Notes under the pieces: generated by a model
The model's input: only the letters and a program-made list of their open reading frames with translations
Told to the model about the DNA's origin: nothing
Database searches by the model: none
Made by a program: the position numbers and the translations under genes
Shown: positions 1 to 8,057 of the stretch, in pieces
Numbering within the stretch: position 1 is the stretch's first letter
Layout: every line of letters begins with the position of its first letter
Assembly: GCF_042648365.1 (NCBI RefSeq)
Contig: NZ_JBHRXI010000017.1
Location: 248,001-312,000, forward strand
DNA: 64,000 nucleotides
Source: Lutimaribacter_A marinistellae
GTDB taxonomy: Bacteria > Pseudomonadota > Alphaproteobacteria > Rhodobacterales > Rhodobacteraceae
Direction: 5' to 3'

Positions 1-14
1 CGGGCCGTTGCCGT

Positions 15-1061
15 TCAGCGCGGCGGGGTCGCCCACAATTCCTTGTACACCGCGTCGATTCCGTCAGCTTCGGCCTGAGCGCTGAAGCTGTGTTCGGCCA
101 CGTCGCGCGCGGCTTTGGCGGCAGCGTCGTGGCGGGAGGGTTCCAGCAGATTGCAGGCGGCCTCTGCCGCTGCGCCGGCACTTTCCAGCGGCACGACCAC
201 CCCGCAGCGCCCCTGCGCCGAGAAAGCCCGGTAGTAGCCGGTATCGCTGCCGACGAACGGCACGCCCGATGCCATCCCCTCCAGAGGTGCCATGCCATAC
301 CCTTCGTAGCGAGGTAGCTGCACGACCAGCGACAAGGCCCGCATGAGCGCAGGCAGTTGGTCGGCAGGGATCTCTCCGGGAAACAGGATGCGCTCCTGCA
401 AACCGGCCGAGGCAATCTGATCCTTCAACCCTCGCAGGAAGCCTTCATGCTCGCGCGTCGCGCGCCCGATCACCAGCGCCACGGTGCCCGGGTTTCGCGG
501 CAGGAGGTTCAACATCGCCTCGACAAACAGGTCCGTTCCCTTTTCGGGGCGGATGCGGCCGACCGTGGCAACGCCTCGCTCGCCGCCATATCCCAGGGCG
601 GACCAGGCAGCGTCCCGGTCCTGGGCGGGCGTGAACATGTCGCAATCGACACCATGGGGCACGACCGCGCGGACATGGGGAACGTAATCGGCGGCGGATT
701 CGGTCGTGGCCACCACGGCGTCCATTCGGCTGATGAGCCAGCGGGGAAAGGCCGAGTGCCGTCGCTGCGCGGCCGAGGTGAAGACGATACGGATAGGCAG
801 GCGCAACACGTCGCGTGCCCAGATGGCGGCGCGCATCTCGGTGTTGCGGCGAACGTGCCAGATAGCAAACGCCCGCCCGTCGGGTGCGTGCCGTGACAGG
901 CGCCGGGCTTCGCCCAAGGTGATTGGATCGGGACAGCCGGGCAGGGGATGACCCACCAGCCGCAGGTCGTATCGCTTGGCCTGCTGGCGGATGACATTCG
1001 CGGCCGTCGCCGATACGCCGGTGAAATTGCGGTTGAAATTGGTGACGAACAGCTCGGGCAT
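15..1061 (-). CDS. Glycosyltransferase family 4 (GT-B fold)
   Basis: A 348-residue GT4-type retaining glycosyltransferase, probably adding a sugar to lipopolysaccharide core or another envelope glycan. Visible motifs are HGVD near residue 150, a GRIRPEKG loop near 180, and the nucleotide-sugar signature EGYGMAPLE near 265, in which the two glutamates are the family E-x7-E pair. There is no signal peptide or membrane segment, so it should act at the cytoplasmic face of the inner membrane. The start at MPELF was chosen because its ATG overlaps the stop of the upstream Kdo transferase gene (TGATG), a clear sign of translational coupling; the open frame extends further upstream but that part is low-complexity, arginine-rich shadow sequence. 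Acceptor and sugar donor cannot be told from sequence. Family call is firm, exact role is not. Confidence 0.85.
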   Translation of the reverse strand: MPELFVTNFNRNFTGVSATAANVIRQQAKRYDLRLVGHPLPGCPDPITLGEARRLSRHAPDGRAFAIWHVRRNTEMRAAIWARDVLRLPIRIVFTSAAQRRHSAFPRWLISRMDAVVATTESAADYVPHVRAVVPHGVDCDMFTPAQDRDAAWSALGYGGERGVATVGRIRPEKGTDLFVEAMLNLLPRNPGTVALVIGRATREHEGFLRGLKDQIASAGLQERILFPGEIPADQLPALMRALSLVVQLPRYEGYGMAPLEGMASGVPFVGSDTGYYRAFSAQGRCGVVVPLESAGAAAEAACNLLEPSRHDAAAKAARDVAEHSFSAQAEADGIDAVYKELWATPPR

Positions 1062-2350
1062 CACGCCAGGCCCAGCTCGCTGCAGAGAGTCTCGACCACA
1101 TCCTCCAGCGCGCTGTCCTGTCTCGCGACAAAGCGGGCGGCTGCCGCCCGGGCGGTGTCCAGCGCTTTGGGGTCGGTCAGCCAGCGGTCGAGTGCCGTGG
1201 CAAGTTGGGCGGCATCCGAAACCTCTGCCGCGCCGCCCATCGCGATCAACGGTGTGAAGGTTTCGGAGAAGTTGAAGGTGCCTGGTCCGGTGATCACGGC
1301 GGCGCCTGCCTGTGCGGGCTCGAACGGGTTGTGCCCGCCGATCTCGCGGAGCGATCCACCCAGGAAGACCATAGGCGAAAGCGCGTACCACGTCCCCAAC
1401 TCGCCGAGCGTGTCAGCAAGGTAGACTTGCGTGTCCTTCGTCACAGCCTGATCCGCCGTTCGGCGCGCACCTTCGAGCCCGGCATCGCGGATCTGCGCGG
1501 CCACCGCGTCGCCACGTTCGGGGTGGCGGGGGACAAGCACGAGCAACAGGTCGGGATACCGAGCAAGCAGGCGGCGGTGTGCTTCGAGCACCGCCTCTTC
1601 CTCACCCTCGTGGGTGGAACTGGCGATCCAGACGGGACGGGCGCCGATTTGATCCCGTATGTCGGCAAGCGCGTTTTGATCGACCGGCAAGGGGGCTGAC
1701 ATGGCCTTGAGGTTGGTGCCGGGCCGCACGCGCGCAGGGTCTGCGCCCATATCGCGCAGGTCCTCGGCCATGCGGGCGTTCTGCGTGACGAAGACAGAGA
1801 ATTGACCCAGAACGAACTGCGCAGTGTCAGGCCATTTCTTCCAGCCGTCGACAGACCGCGCCGACAGCCGTGCATTCAGCAAGGCGAGCGGGATACCGTG
1901 CGACGCCGCCTCGACGATGGTGCGTGGCCAGATCTCGCTTTCGACGAAGATTCCGGCATCGGGGTGCCAATGAGACAGGAACCGTTCGACAGCCGGGCCG
2001 GTGTCGAGTGGCGGATATTGATGCCGGCATCGTGGCGGCATCCGCTTTTCCAGCAAAGCGGCCGAGGTCGGCGTGCCGGAAGTAATCAGGAATTCGGCGT
2101 CGGGCAGACGTTCGCCAAGCCGCGCGATCAGGCTGAGCACTGACAGGCTCTCACCGACGCTGGCTGCGTGAAACCAGATCAACCGGCCATCGGGGCGGGG
2201 CTGGCTGGCGTGGCCCAACCGTTCCTGCTGGCGGGTTTCGGGGACGCCTGCGGCCTCCAGCTTGCGCCGGACGGCGCGCCAAGCAAAAGGGGCCAACGCT
2301 GTCGTGGCCCCGCGGTAAATGGAATAAAGCAGCGTCGGGCTGCCGGTCAT
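1061..2350 (-). CDS. waaA: 3-deoxy-D-manno-octulosonic acid (Kdo) transferase
   Basis: A 429-residue protein of the usual WaaA/KdtA length. It transfers Kdo from CMP-Kdo to lipid A precursor on the inner face of the inner membrane, an essential step in making the LPS inner core. The signature FHAASVGE lies at residues 60-67 (E67 is the family catalytic base), FVESEIWP near 135-142, and the C-terminal GT-B half contains GGSLREIGGHNPFEPA, typical of the family. The N-terminus is hydrophobic/amphipathic and could anchor it to the membrane. It sits between moaA (1-base gap upstream) and a GT4 gene (1-base overlap downstream) on the same strand, so the three genes are probably co-transcribed. Whether it adds one or two Kdo residues cannot be seen. 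Confidence 0.93.
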   Translation of the reverse strand: MTGSPTLLYSIYRGATTALAPFAWRAVRRKLEAAGVPETRQQERLGHASQPRPDGRLIWFHAASVGESLSVLSLIARLGERLPDAEFLITSGTPTSAALLEKRMPPRCRHQYPPLDTGPAVERFLSHWHPDAGIFVESEIWPRTIVEAASHGIPLALLNARLSARSVDGWKKWPDTAQFVLGQFSVFVTQNARMAEDLRDMGADPARVRPGTNLKAMSAPLPVDQNALADIRDQIGARPVWIASSTHEGEEEAVLEAHRRLLARYPDLLLVLVPRHPERGDAVAAQIRDAGLEGARRTADQAVTKDTQVYLADTLGELGTWYALSPMVFLGGSLREIGGHNPFEPAQAGAAVITGPGTFNFSETFTPLIAMGGAAEVSDAAQLATALDRWLTDPKALDTARAAAARFVARQDSALEDVVETLCSELGLA

Positions 2351-2351
2351 G

Positions 2352-3359
2352 TCATCCGCCCGTATGGCTCATGTGGCGTGACATCTGCCCGCCTACTCGC
2401 TGACGGGAGTAGTCAAAATCATGCCCTTTCGGCTTGCGTTCGATCGCGGCGCGGATCGCGGCCTCGAGCGGTTCCTCGGTGTCGGCATGCTCGCGCAGCG
2501 GTGCGCGCAGATCGGCCATGTCTTCTTGTCCGAGGCACATGTAAAGCTCGCCGGTGCAGGTCAGGCGCACGCGATTGCAGCTCTCGCAGAAATTATGGGA
2601 TAGCGGCGTGATGAAACCGATCTTCTGCCCGGTTTCCTCCAGCCGGACATAGCGCGCCGGGCCGCCGGACCGCTCGGCAAGGTCGGTTACGGTGTAGTGC
2701 TTTTCATACTCCGCCCGTACGTCGCGCAGCGACCAGTACTGGTCCAGCCGGTCCTCATTGCCGATATCTCCCATCGGCATGACCTCGATCCAGGTCAGGT
2801 CCATGTCGCGTTCCGCGCACCATCGGGTGATCTCGGGCAGTTCCGGCTCGTTGAAGCCCTTGAGCGCGACGGCGTTGATCTTGACCCGCAGACCCGCGCG
2901 CTGCGCCGCGTCGATCCCGCGCAGCACCTGCGGCAGACGACCCCAGCGGGTGATGTCGGCGAATTTTTTTTCGTCGAGCGTGTCGAGCGAAACATTCACC
3001 CGCCGCACCCCGGCCGCGTAAAGCTGATCGGCAAAGCGTTCGAGTTGCGAGCCATTCGTAGTCAGCGTCAGTTCCTTGAGCGCGCCGCTGTCGAGATGGC
3101 GGGTCATCGCGTTGAAGAACGTCATGATGTCCCGTCGTACCAGCGGCTCACCCCCGGTGATGCGCAGTTTCTGCACGCCCATCCGCACGAAGGTGGAGCA
3201 CATCCGGTCCAGTTCCTCGAGCGTCAACAGCTCTTTCTTGGGCAGAAAGGTCATGTTTTCGGACATGCAATATACACAGCGAAAATCGCAGCGATCCGTG
3301 ACGGAGACACGGAGATAGCTGATGGCGCGGGCGAACGGATCGATCAACGGTGCGGTCAT
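2352..3359 (-). CDS. moaA: GTP 3',8-cyclase (molybdenum cofactor biosynthesis protein A)
   Basis: A 335-residue radical SAM enzyme that rearranges GTP in the first step of molybdopterin synthesis, acting with MoaC. The radical SAM cluster is C24-x3-C28-x2-C31, followed by a GGEP motif. The second, GTP-binding Fe-S cluster is present near the C-terminus in the stretch FCESCNRVRLTC, with the third cysteine inside it, and the protein ends in the conserved Gly-Gly tail. The start MTAPLID fits family length; the open frame continues about 150 residues upstream without recognisable sequence, so that part was dropped. It is first of a same-strand run with waaA and the GT4 gene. Confidence 0.95.
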   Translation of the reverse strand: MTAPLIDPFARAISYLRVSVTDRCDFRCVYCMSENMTFLPKKELLTLEELDRMCSTFVRMGVQKLRITGGEPLVRRDIMTFFNAMTRHLDSGALKELTLTTNGSQLERFADQLYAAGVRRVNVSLDTLDEKKFADITRWGRLPQVLRGIDAAQRAGLRVKINAVALKGFNEPELPEITRWCAERDMDLTWIEVMPMGDIGNEDRLDQYWSLRDVRAEYEKHYTVTDLAERSGGPARYVRLEETGQKIGFITPLSHNFCESCNRVRLTCTGELYMCLGQEDMADLRAPLREHADTEEPLEAAIRAAIERKPKGHDFDYSRQRVGGQMSRHMSHTGG

Positions 3360-3450
3360 GCGTCCTAGGTAAGGCGGCTCCTCGCTTACCACAAGAGATT
3401 TCGGCCATTTGTGCTGGCCTGCCGGGGTGCTTGCGACTAGGGTCCGCGCC

Positions 3451-3918
3451 ATGAGATACGTGATCCTGATTAGCCTCGCCGCGCTGGCCGGGTGCGACAC
3501 CGTCCGCGAGACTTCCGGCCGCATTTTCGGAGGAGGACAACCGCAGCCCCTCCAAGCCGCCGATGCGGTGGAGGCGTCTGCCGAAACCGAAGCGGTCGAT
3601 GCCGAGGAAACGGTCCAGACCGCGGCCGTCGAGCCGGAAGAACCCGCACCCGTGGTCAATACCGATTGGCAAGGGGCCAAGACGACCGTTGCCGCGCTGG
3701 GAGATCCGACCAAGGCGGGGCGCTGGATGGAAACGCCGCTTGTGGATGTCGAACGGAACGCCCGTATCGTGCTGCCGAAAACCGGCGCAATGACGAATGT
3801 CACGCTGATTCCCATCGGCGGTGATCCCGGAGCGGGAAGCCGCCTGTCGCTGGATGCGATGCGCGCGCTTCTGGCGCCGATCGACGAGCTGGTGGAACTC
3901 GAGGTTTACGCCAACTAA
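3451..3918 (+). CDS. Small lipoprotein of unknown function
   Basis: A 155-residue protein starting MRYVILISLAALAGC, a lipoprotein signal peptide with lipobox LAGC, so the mature chain would begin at Cys15 and be lipid-anchored in the periplasm. After the signal comes a low-complexity Ala/Glu/Pro/Val-rich linker (roughly residues 35-75), then a small folded region with no motif I recognise. It converges on the AlkD-like gene and their stop codons overlap (3915-3918). It is divergent from moaA with about 90 bases between. I recognise no family; function unknown. Confidence 0.75.
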   Translation: MRYVILISLAALAGCDTVRETSGRIFGGGQPQPLQAADAVEASAETEAVDAEETVQTAAVEPEEPAPVVNTDWQGAKTTVAALGDPTKAGRWMETPLVDVERNARIVLPKTGAMTNVTLIPIGGDPGAGSRLSLDAMRALLAPIDELVELEVYAN

Positions 3919-4586
3919 AGGTGCCGGCCCGCTTCCTTGCGGGCAAAGGGTTTCATCGCGTCGCCATGCCGTTCGAGAAAGGCGCGTGTCCGGTCGGCGT
4001 CGTGCTTTGACAATTCGCGCAGCCACCATGCGACAGCTTTCTGCATGAACCAGTCGCGATCCTCGACATACCCTGCGGCCCAGCCAAGGATACGATCACG
4101 GGCGACCAGTTCCGCGGGCTTGGGGTGGTTCTGCTTGGTCCAGGGCAGGGTGGAAACGAGCGCGGCGCGCCGCGTCCACATGTGCTCGGACGTGGTCCAT
4201 GTCTCGACCTCGTCCAACCGCGCAGGATCTGCCACCAGCCGTTTCTGCATCGCCATGCAGGCATGATCCGCAATCGCCCATGAGTCGAAATCGGGCACCC
4301 AGCTTACCAGTAGTTTCCAGACCTCTCTGTCGGGTCGAATGCGCGCCTGCGTCAAAAGCTTGGCCGCCGCGACACGTGCCTCGTAGACGTCGGTGCGCCA
4401 CAACGCGTCTGCCGCTGCCACGCGGTCCTCGACGCTCATCTGTTGGCGCCAAGTTTTCGTCAGATCGTTGAGGATGGGATTAGGCACACCGAGGTAGCGG
4501 CGCGGAAACTTGTGGTAACTTGCCTGGCCTTCAGCCCGGTCCGGGTCGGCATGGGCTTCGATTTCTTCGATCAGCGGATGTGACAT
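3915..4586 (-). CDS. DNA alkylation repair protein (AlkD-like, HEAT-repeat glycosylase)
   Basis: A 223-residue, helix-rich protein matching the AlkC/AlkD HEAT-like repeat DNA glycosylases, which remove bulky or cationic alkylated bases. Supporting features are the N-terminal YHKFPRRYLGVPNP stretch, the helix VWKLLVSWVPDFDSWAIADHAC with the conserved aromatic/Asp set, RRAALVSTLPWT, and the C-terminal WWLRELSKHD helix typical of the family. It is cytoplasmic. The stop overlaps the stop of the convergent lipoprotein gene. Compared with AlkD (about 230 residues) the length is normal. The catalytic Asp/Trp assignment was not checked by alignment, so substrate range is inferred. Confidence 0.85.
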   Translation of the reverse strand: MSHPLIEEIEAHADPDRAEGQASYHKFPRRYLGVPNPILNDLTKTWRQQMSVEDRVAAADALWRTDVYEARVAAAKLLTQARIRPDREVWKLLVSWVPDFDSWAIADHACMAMQKRLVADPARLDEVETWTTSEHMWTRRAALVSTLPWTKQNHPKPAELVARDRILGWAAGYVEDRDWFMQKAVAWWLRELSKHDADRTRAFLERHGDAMKPFARKEAGRHL

Positions 4587-4642
4587 ATGTGGTCCCTCTC
4601 ACGGCGAGGATACGCCTTGCGCCAGGGCGCACAAGTGCACGC

Positions 4643-5578
4643 TCACCCCTTGTGGGTCGGATCGGGACGGGCAAACAGCCGCTTCAGCGCGCCGTACTGG
4701 CTGATCCCCACACCGGCAAGGATCAGCGAAAGCGCCCCCAACAGCGTGGGGGGCAGCGGTTCGCCGAGGATGAGCGCGCCCAGCAGCATCGACCAGACAG
4801 GGACCTGGTAATTTGTCAGCGACATGAAGACCGGACCCGCGCTGCGCACCACGAGCACACGGAACAGGTTGGCCGCCGCAGTCGGGACGAGGCCGAGGAA
4901 GGCGATGATGACAAGGCCACGACCGTTGATTTCCGGCACGGGCCCTTCGACCGCCAAGGCGATCGGGATTACCATGCAGGCCGCGATCAGCAGGATCACC
5001 GTGGACAGTCCCAAGGGATCGACCGCCGGCAGTCGCCGCATCAGGACCGAGGATATGCCGTAACAAGAGGCCGCCCCGACACAGGCCATGCGCCCGGCCC
5101 ATTCCAGGTTCGACCCGCTGGTGTCGAAAGCTTGCCCGCCTATCAGCACGGTCACCCCGATGAATCCGATGAGAAAACCGGCGATCCGTCGTGGCGTCAG
5201 GCGCTCGCCGGGAACGAAGAAGTGCGCAAGCGGCAGCACGATCAGCGCGACGGATGCCATGGACACGCCGGCGAACCCGGCTGTGACATGCTGCTGACCC
5301 CATGCAAGCAGCGAAAAGGGAATGGCGGTGGAAAAAGCGCCAACCGCAAGAACGGCCGCCACCGTGCTGCGTGCCGGGCGTTCAGCAAAGAGGCGAAAAC
5401 CGACAGCCCACCAGATTGTCAGCATCGTCAGCGCGCCGAACCCGATCCGTCCGCTGGCCAGCCAGAACGGGCCTGCCTCTTCCAGCGCGAGTTCGGTCAC
5501 CAGAAAGGTCCCGCCCCAGGTGATGCCGAGGGCGGAGATCATCAGCCAGCTTTTTGGCGTGATCTCACTGTGTGCCAT
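4643..5578 (-). CDS. EamA/DMT-family inner-membrane transporter
   Basis: A 311-residue protein with about ten hydrophobic segments in two homologous halves, the arrangement of EamA (RhaT/RarD-like) drug/metabolite exporters. The opening segment ISALGITWGGTFLVTELAL and the fifth-helix stretch LTPRRIAGFLIGFIGVTVLIGG are typical. It ends in a short basic cytoplasmic tail. It lies downstream of the AlkD-like gene on the same strand with 56 bases between, and is divergent from a small membrane-anchored protein. Substrate is unknown; EamA members export amino acids, metabolites or drugs. Confidence 0.87.
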   Translation of the reverse strand: MAHSEITPKSWLMISALGITWGGTFLVTELALEEAGPFWLASGRIGFGALTMLTIWWAVGFRLFAERPARSTVAAVLAVGAFSTAIPFSLLAWGQQHVTAGFAGVSMASVALIVLPLAHFFVPGERLTPRRIAGFLIGFIGVTVLIGGQAFDTSGSNLEWAGRMACVGAASCYGISSVLMRRLPAVDPLGLSTVILLIAACMVIPIALAVEGPVPEINGRGLVIIAFLGLVPTAAANLFRVLVVRSAGPVFMSLTNYQVPVWSMLLGALILGEPLPPTLLGALSLILAGVGISQYGALKRLFARPDPTHKG

Positions 5579-5662
5579 TGTGTGCCGAACAATTCCGGAA
5601 CCGCGCCTGCGGAAGGCTTGTTGACGATGGAAAGGTCAACGCGCTCGAAAGGAGCAGTTCAC

Positions 5663-5884
5663 ATGGAAACATCATCACTCGTCATCGTTTTGTTCGTCGT
5701 CACCGCGGGTGCGGTTTTGATCTGGGCCATCGTAAGCAAGCGCAAGACCGAAAAGCGCATGCAGGACGATACCGCCCCGAAATCGACCCTGGCAAAGGAT
5801 GGTCCCGGCCCGAACCCGGTCGAGGCGTCGCGGATCGGCGACCCGGAATGGGGCGACCGCGCCAGCAATCGCCCCGAACCTTGA
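5663..5884 (+). CDS. Small single-pass membrane protein
   Basis: A 73-residue protein with a short N-terminus, one hydrophobic segment (about residues 5-23, SLVIVLFVVTAGAVLIWAIV), then a basic stretch SKRKTEKR and a polar tail. Orientation by the positive-inside rule puts the tail in the cytoplasm. The start is supported by an AAAGGAG ribosome binding site 8-14 bases upstream of the ATG. It ends just before a strong hairpin shared with ilvC. I do not recognise the family; no function is assigned. Confidence 0.65.
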   Translation: METSSLVIVLFVVTAGAVLIWAIVSKRKTEKRMQDDTAPKSTLAKDGPGPNPVEASRIGDPEWGDRASNRPEP

Positions 5885-5890
5885 GATGTG

Positions 5891-5914
5891 ACGGGCGGGG
5901 TCGAACCCGCCCGT
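5891..5914. terminator. Hairpin between convergent genes
   Basis: A perfect 9-bp inverted repeat (ACGGGCGGG, 6-base loop, CCCGCCCGT) fills the gap between the small membrane gene and ilvC, which converge here. There is no long T tract on either side, so it may act as a bidirectional RNA 3'-end stabiliser or weak terminator. Confidence 0.6.
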
Positions 5915-5918
5915 GAGA

Positions 5919-6941
5919 TCAGTTCTTTGCCTTGTCGACCATCTTGCCCGCGCTGATCCAGGGCATCATGGCGCGCAGCTTTTCGCCGACTTCTTCGATC
6001 TGGTGTGCGTCGTTCATCCGGCGCGTCCCCTTGAAGAACGGCTGACCTACTGCATTCTCGCTCATGAAATCGCGGACGAACTTGCCCGACTGGATGTCGT
6101 GCAGGATCGCCTTCATCTCGGCCTTGGTGCGCTCATAGGGAAGAACGCGGGGACCCGAGACATACTCGCCGTATTCGGCGGTGTTCGAGATCGAGTAGTT
6201 CATGTTGGCGATGCCGCCCTCGTAAATCAGGTCGACGATCAGCTTCACCTCGTGCAGACATTCGAAATAGGCCATCTCGGGGGCGTAGCCCGCCTCGACC
6301 AGTGTCTCGAAACCCATACGGATCAGTTCCACGAGACCACCGCAAAGAACGGCCTGCTCGCCGAACAGGTCGGTTTCGCATTCTTCGCGGAAATTGGTCT
6401 CGATAATGCCCGACCGGCCGCCGCCGATCGCCGAGCAGTAGCTGAGACCCAGTTCCAGCGCCTTGCCCGACGCGTCCTGATGAACGGCCACCAGGCAGGG
6501 CACGCCGCCGCCCTTGGTGTATTCGCCGCGCACGGTATGGCCGGGACCCTTGGGGGCCATCATTATGACGTCGACGCCGGGCTTGGGCTCGATCAGGCCG
6601 AAATGCACGTTCAGGCCGTGGGCAAAGGCGATTGCTGCGCCTTCGCGCAGGTTGTCGTGCACGTATTTCTTGTAGGTTTCGGCCTGAAGTTCATCGGGCA
6701 TTGTGAACATGATCAGGTCGCACCACGCCGCCGCCTCGGCGATGCCCATGACCTGCAGCCCCTCGGCTTCGGCCTTCTTGGCGCTGGCCGAGCCTTCGCG
6801 CAGGGCGACGACAAGGTTCTTGGCACCCGAGTCGCGCAGGTTCAGAGCGTGGGCGTGGCCCTGCGAGCCGTAGCCCAGGATCGCAACTTTCTTGTCCTTG
6901 ATCAGGTTGATGTCGCAGTCGCGGTCGTAATAAACGCGCAT
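5919..6941 (-). CDS. ilvC: Ketol-acid reductoisomerase (NADP+), class I
   Basis: A 340-residue enzyme of normal class I length that isomerises and reduces acetolactate (or acetohydroxybutyrate) in valine/leucine/isoleucine synthesis. The nucleotide-binding loop is GYGSQGHAHALNLRDSG near residues 25-41, the segment MFTMPDE follows, and the Mg-binding knotted domain shows FREECETDLFGEQAVLCGG and NYSISNTAEYG. It is cytoplasmic. It is divergent from a pair of Lrp-family regulators, with a 132-base gap between their chosen starts. That layout suggests regulation by one of them, although no Lrp box was identified. Confidence 0.97.
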   Translation of the reverse strand: MRVYYDRDCDINLIKDKKVAILGYGSQGHAHALNLRDSGAKNLVVALREGSASAKKAEAEGLQVMGIAEAAAWCDLIMFTMPDELQAETYKKYVHDNLREGAAIAFAHGLNVHFGLIEPKPGVDVIMMAPKGPGHTVRGEYTKGGGVPCLVAVHQDASGKALELGLSYCSAIGGGRSGIIETNFREECETDLFGEQAVLCGGLVELIRMGFETLVEAGYAPEMAYFECLHEVKLIVDLIYEGGIANMNYSISNTAEYGEYVSGPRVLPYERTKAEMKAILHDIQSGKFVRDFMSENAVGQPFFKGTRRMNDAHQIEEVGEKLRAMMPWISAGKMVDKAKN

Positions 6942-7073
6942 GATCTTTTCCCTTTCCGTTTGGATCTGGGGTAGTTCTATCCCGCCAGTTTTGGGTTTTT
7001 AAGTCGATCCGACATGGATAATGAGTTATGTGGTGAAAAATCATTCTTCCATTGGCTGATTGGTGGACAAATC

Positions 7074-7529
7074 ATGCTGGACGACATCGACCGCCGCATC
7101 CTGCGCCATTTGCAGGCCGACCCGACGCTTTCGACCGCCGAACTGGCAGAGCGCGCCCGCATCAGCGCGGCAAGCTGCTGGCGGCGCGTAGAGAAGATGC
7201 AGGCTGCGGGCATAATCCTTACGCAGGAGGCCGTGATCGACTGGGCGGCGCTAGGCTACGCGGTCGAGGTCTCGCTCCGTTTCACCCTGGACAAGACGCA
7301 ACCGCGTGCCTTTGACGAGTTTCTCGCCGCTGCACGCGACGTGCCCGAGGTGCTGGAGATCCAGACTTTCCTTGGCCGGGTCGATGTGCGCCTGTCGGTG
7401 ATTGCGCGCGACATGGCCCATTATCAGCAGCTCTACCGGGATCGCATCCTGACGCTGCCGCATATTGCCGATATCGAGGCGCTGATGCATATCGCACGTG
7501 TCAAGGAAGAAGAGGCCTTGCCAGTATGA
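7074..7529 (+). CDS. Lrp/AsnC-family transcriptional regulator (first of a pair)
   Basis: A 151-residue regulator: winged HTH at about residues 3-60 (LDDIDRRILRHLQADPTLS, then AELAERARISAASCWRRVEKM as the recognition helix region), followed by an alpha/beta RAM ligand-binding domain with VLEIQTFLGRVDVRLSVIARD. Members bind amino acids and act as dimers to octamers. The ATG at 7074 fits the family N-terminus; an upstream in-frame ATG at 7014 would add 20 unrelated residues. Its stop overlaps the ATG of a second Lrp gene (ATGA), so the two are translationally coupled, and it is divergent from ilvC. The pair may control branched-chain amino acid synthesis; that is inference from position only. 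Confidence 0.9.
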   Translation: MLDDIDRRILRHLQADPTLSTAELAERARISAASCWRRVEKMQAAGIILTQEAVIDWAALGYAVEVSLRFTLDKTQPRAFDEFLAAARDVPEVLEIQTFLGRVDVRLSVIARDMAHYQQLYRDRILTLPHIADIEALMHIARVKEEEALPV

Positions 7530-7984
7530 TCGAGCTTGACGAGATCGACCGAAAGTTGCTGGCCGCGCTGGCACGGGACGCCACGCAGAACGCCAGTGCA
7601 CTTGGTCGCCGGTTCGGGTTGTCGCAGCCGGCGGCGTGGCGGCGCATCCGTCGATTGCAGGACGGCGGTGCGATCAAGGGACGGCGCTTGCGGCTGAATA
7701 CCGAGGCACTGGGATTCGGTGTCACGGTCTTTCTTGGGGTAAAACTGGCACGCAAGGGCCGGGTCAGCCTCGAGGATTTCGAACGCGCCGTCTCGGCCAT
7801 TCCCGAGGTTCAGACGGTTGAGCATATTCTAGGCCTCTACGACTACCGGCTTCGCGTGGTGGCGCGCGACCTTGCCGATTTCGAACGCGTGCTGCGGCGG
7901 CGGATCATGACCCTGCCCGGGGCCGGAGAGGTCGAGGCCAATGTTCTGCTGTCCGAGGAACGGCGACCGGGCCCCTTGGGCTGA
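7526..7984 (+). CDS. Lrp/AsnC-family transcriptional regulator (second of a pair)
   Basis: A 152-residue paralogue of the preceding gene: HTH at about residues 4-62 (ELDEIDRKLLAALARDATQN, SALGRRFGLSQPAAWRRIRRL), then the RAM domain with VQTVEHILGLYDYRLRVVARDLADF. The two proteins share the same layout but differ clearly in sequence, so they could form hetero-oligomers or sense different ligands. The start codon lies inside the stop of the upstream gene (ATGA). A class V aminotransferase follows 73 bases downstream on the same strand. Confidence 0.9.
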   Translation: MIELDEIDRKLLAALARDATQNASALGRRFGLSQPAAWRRIRRLQDGGAIKGRRLRLNTEALGFGVTVFLGVKLARKGRVSLEDFERAVSAIPEVQTVEHILGLYDYRLRVVARDLADFERVLRRRIMTLPGAGEVEANVLLSEERRPGPLG

Positions 7985-8057
7985 GTGACGCTTGAAGGGC
8001 AGGTGCCGTCGCGCCATAGTGCCTGAGATACTGCCGCCCTTTACAAGGACCTTTCCC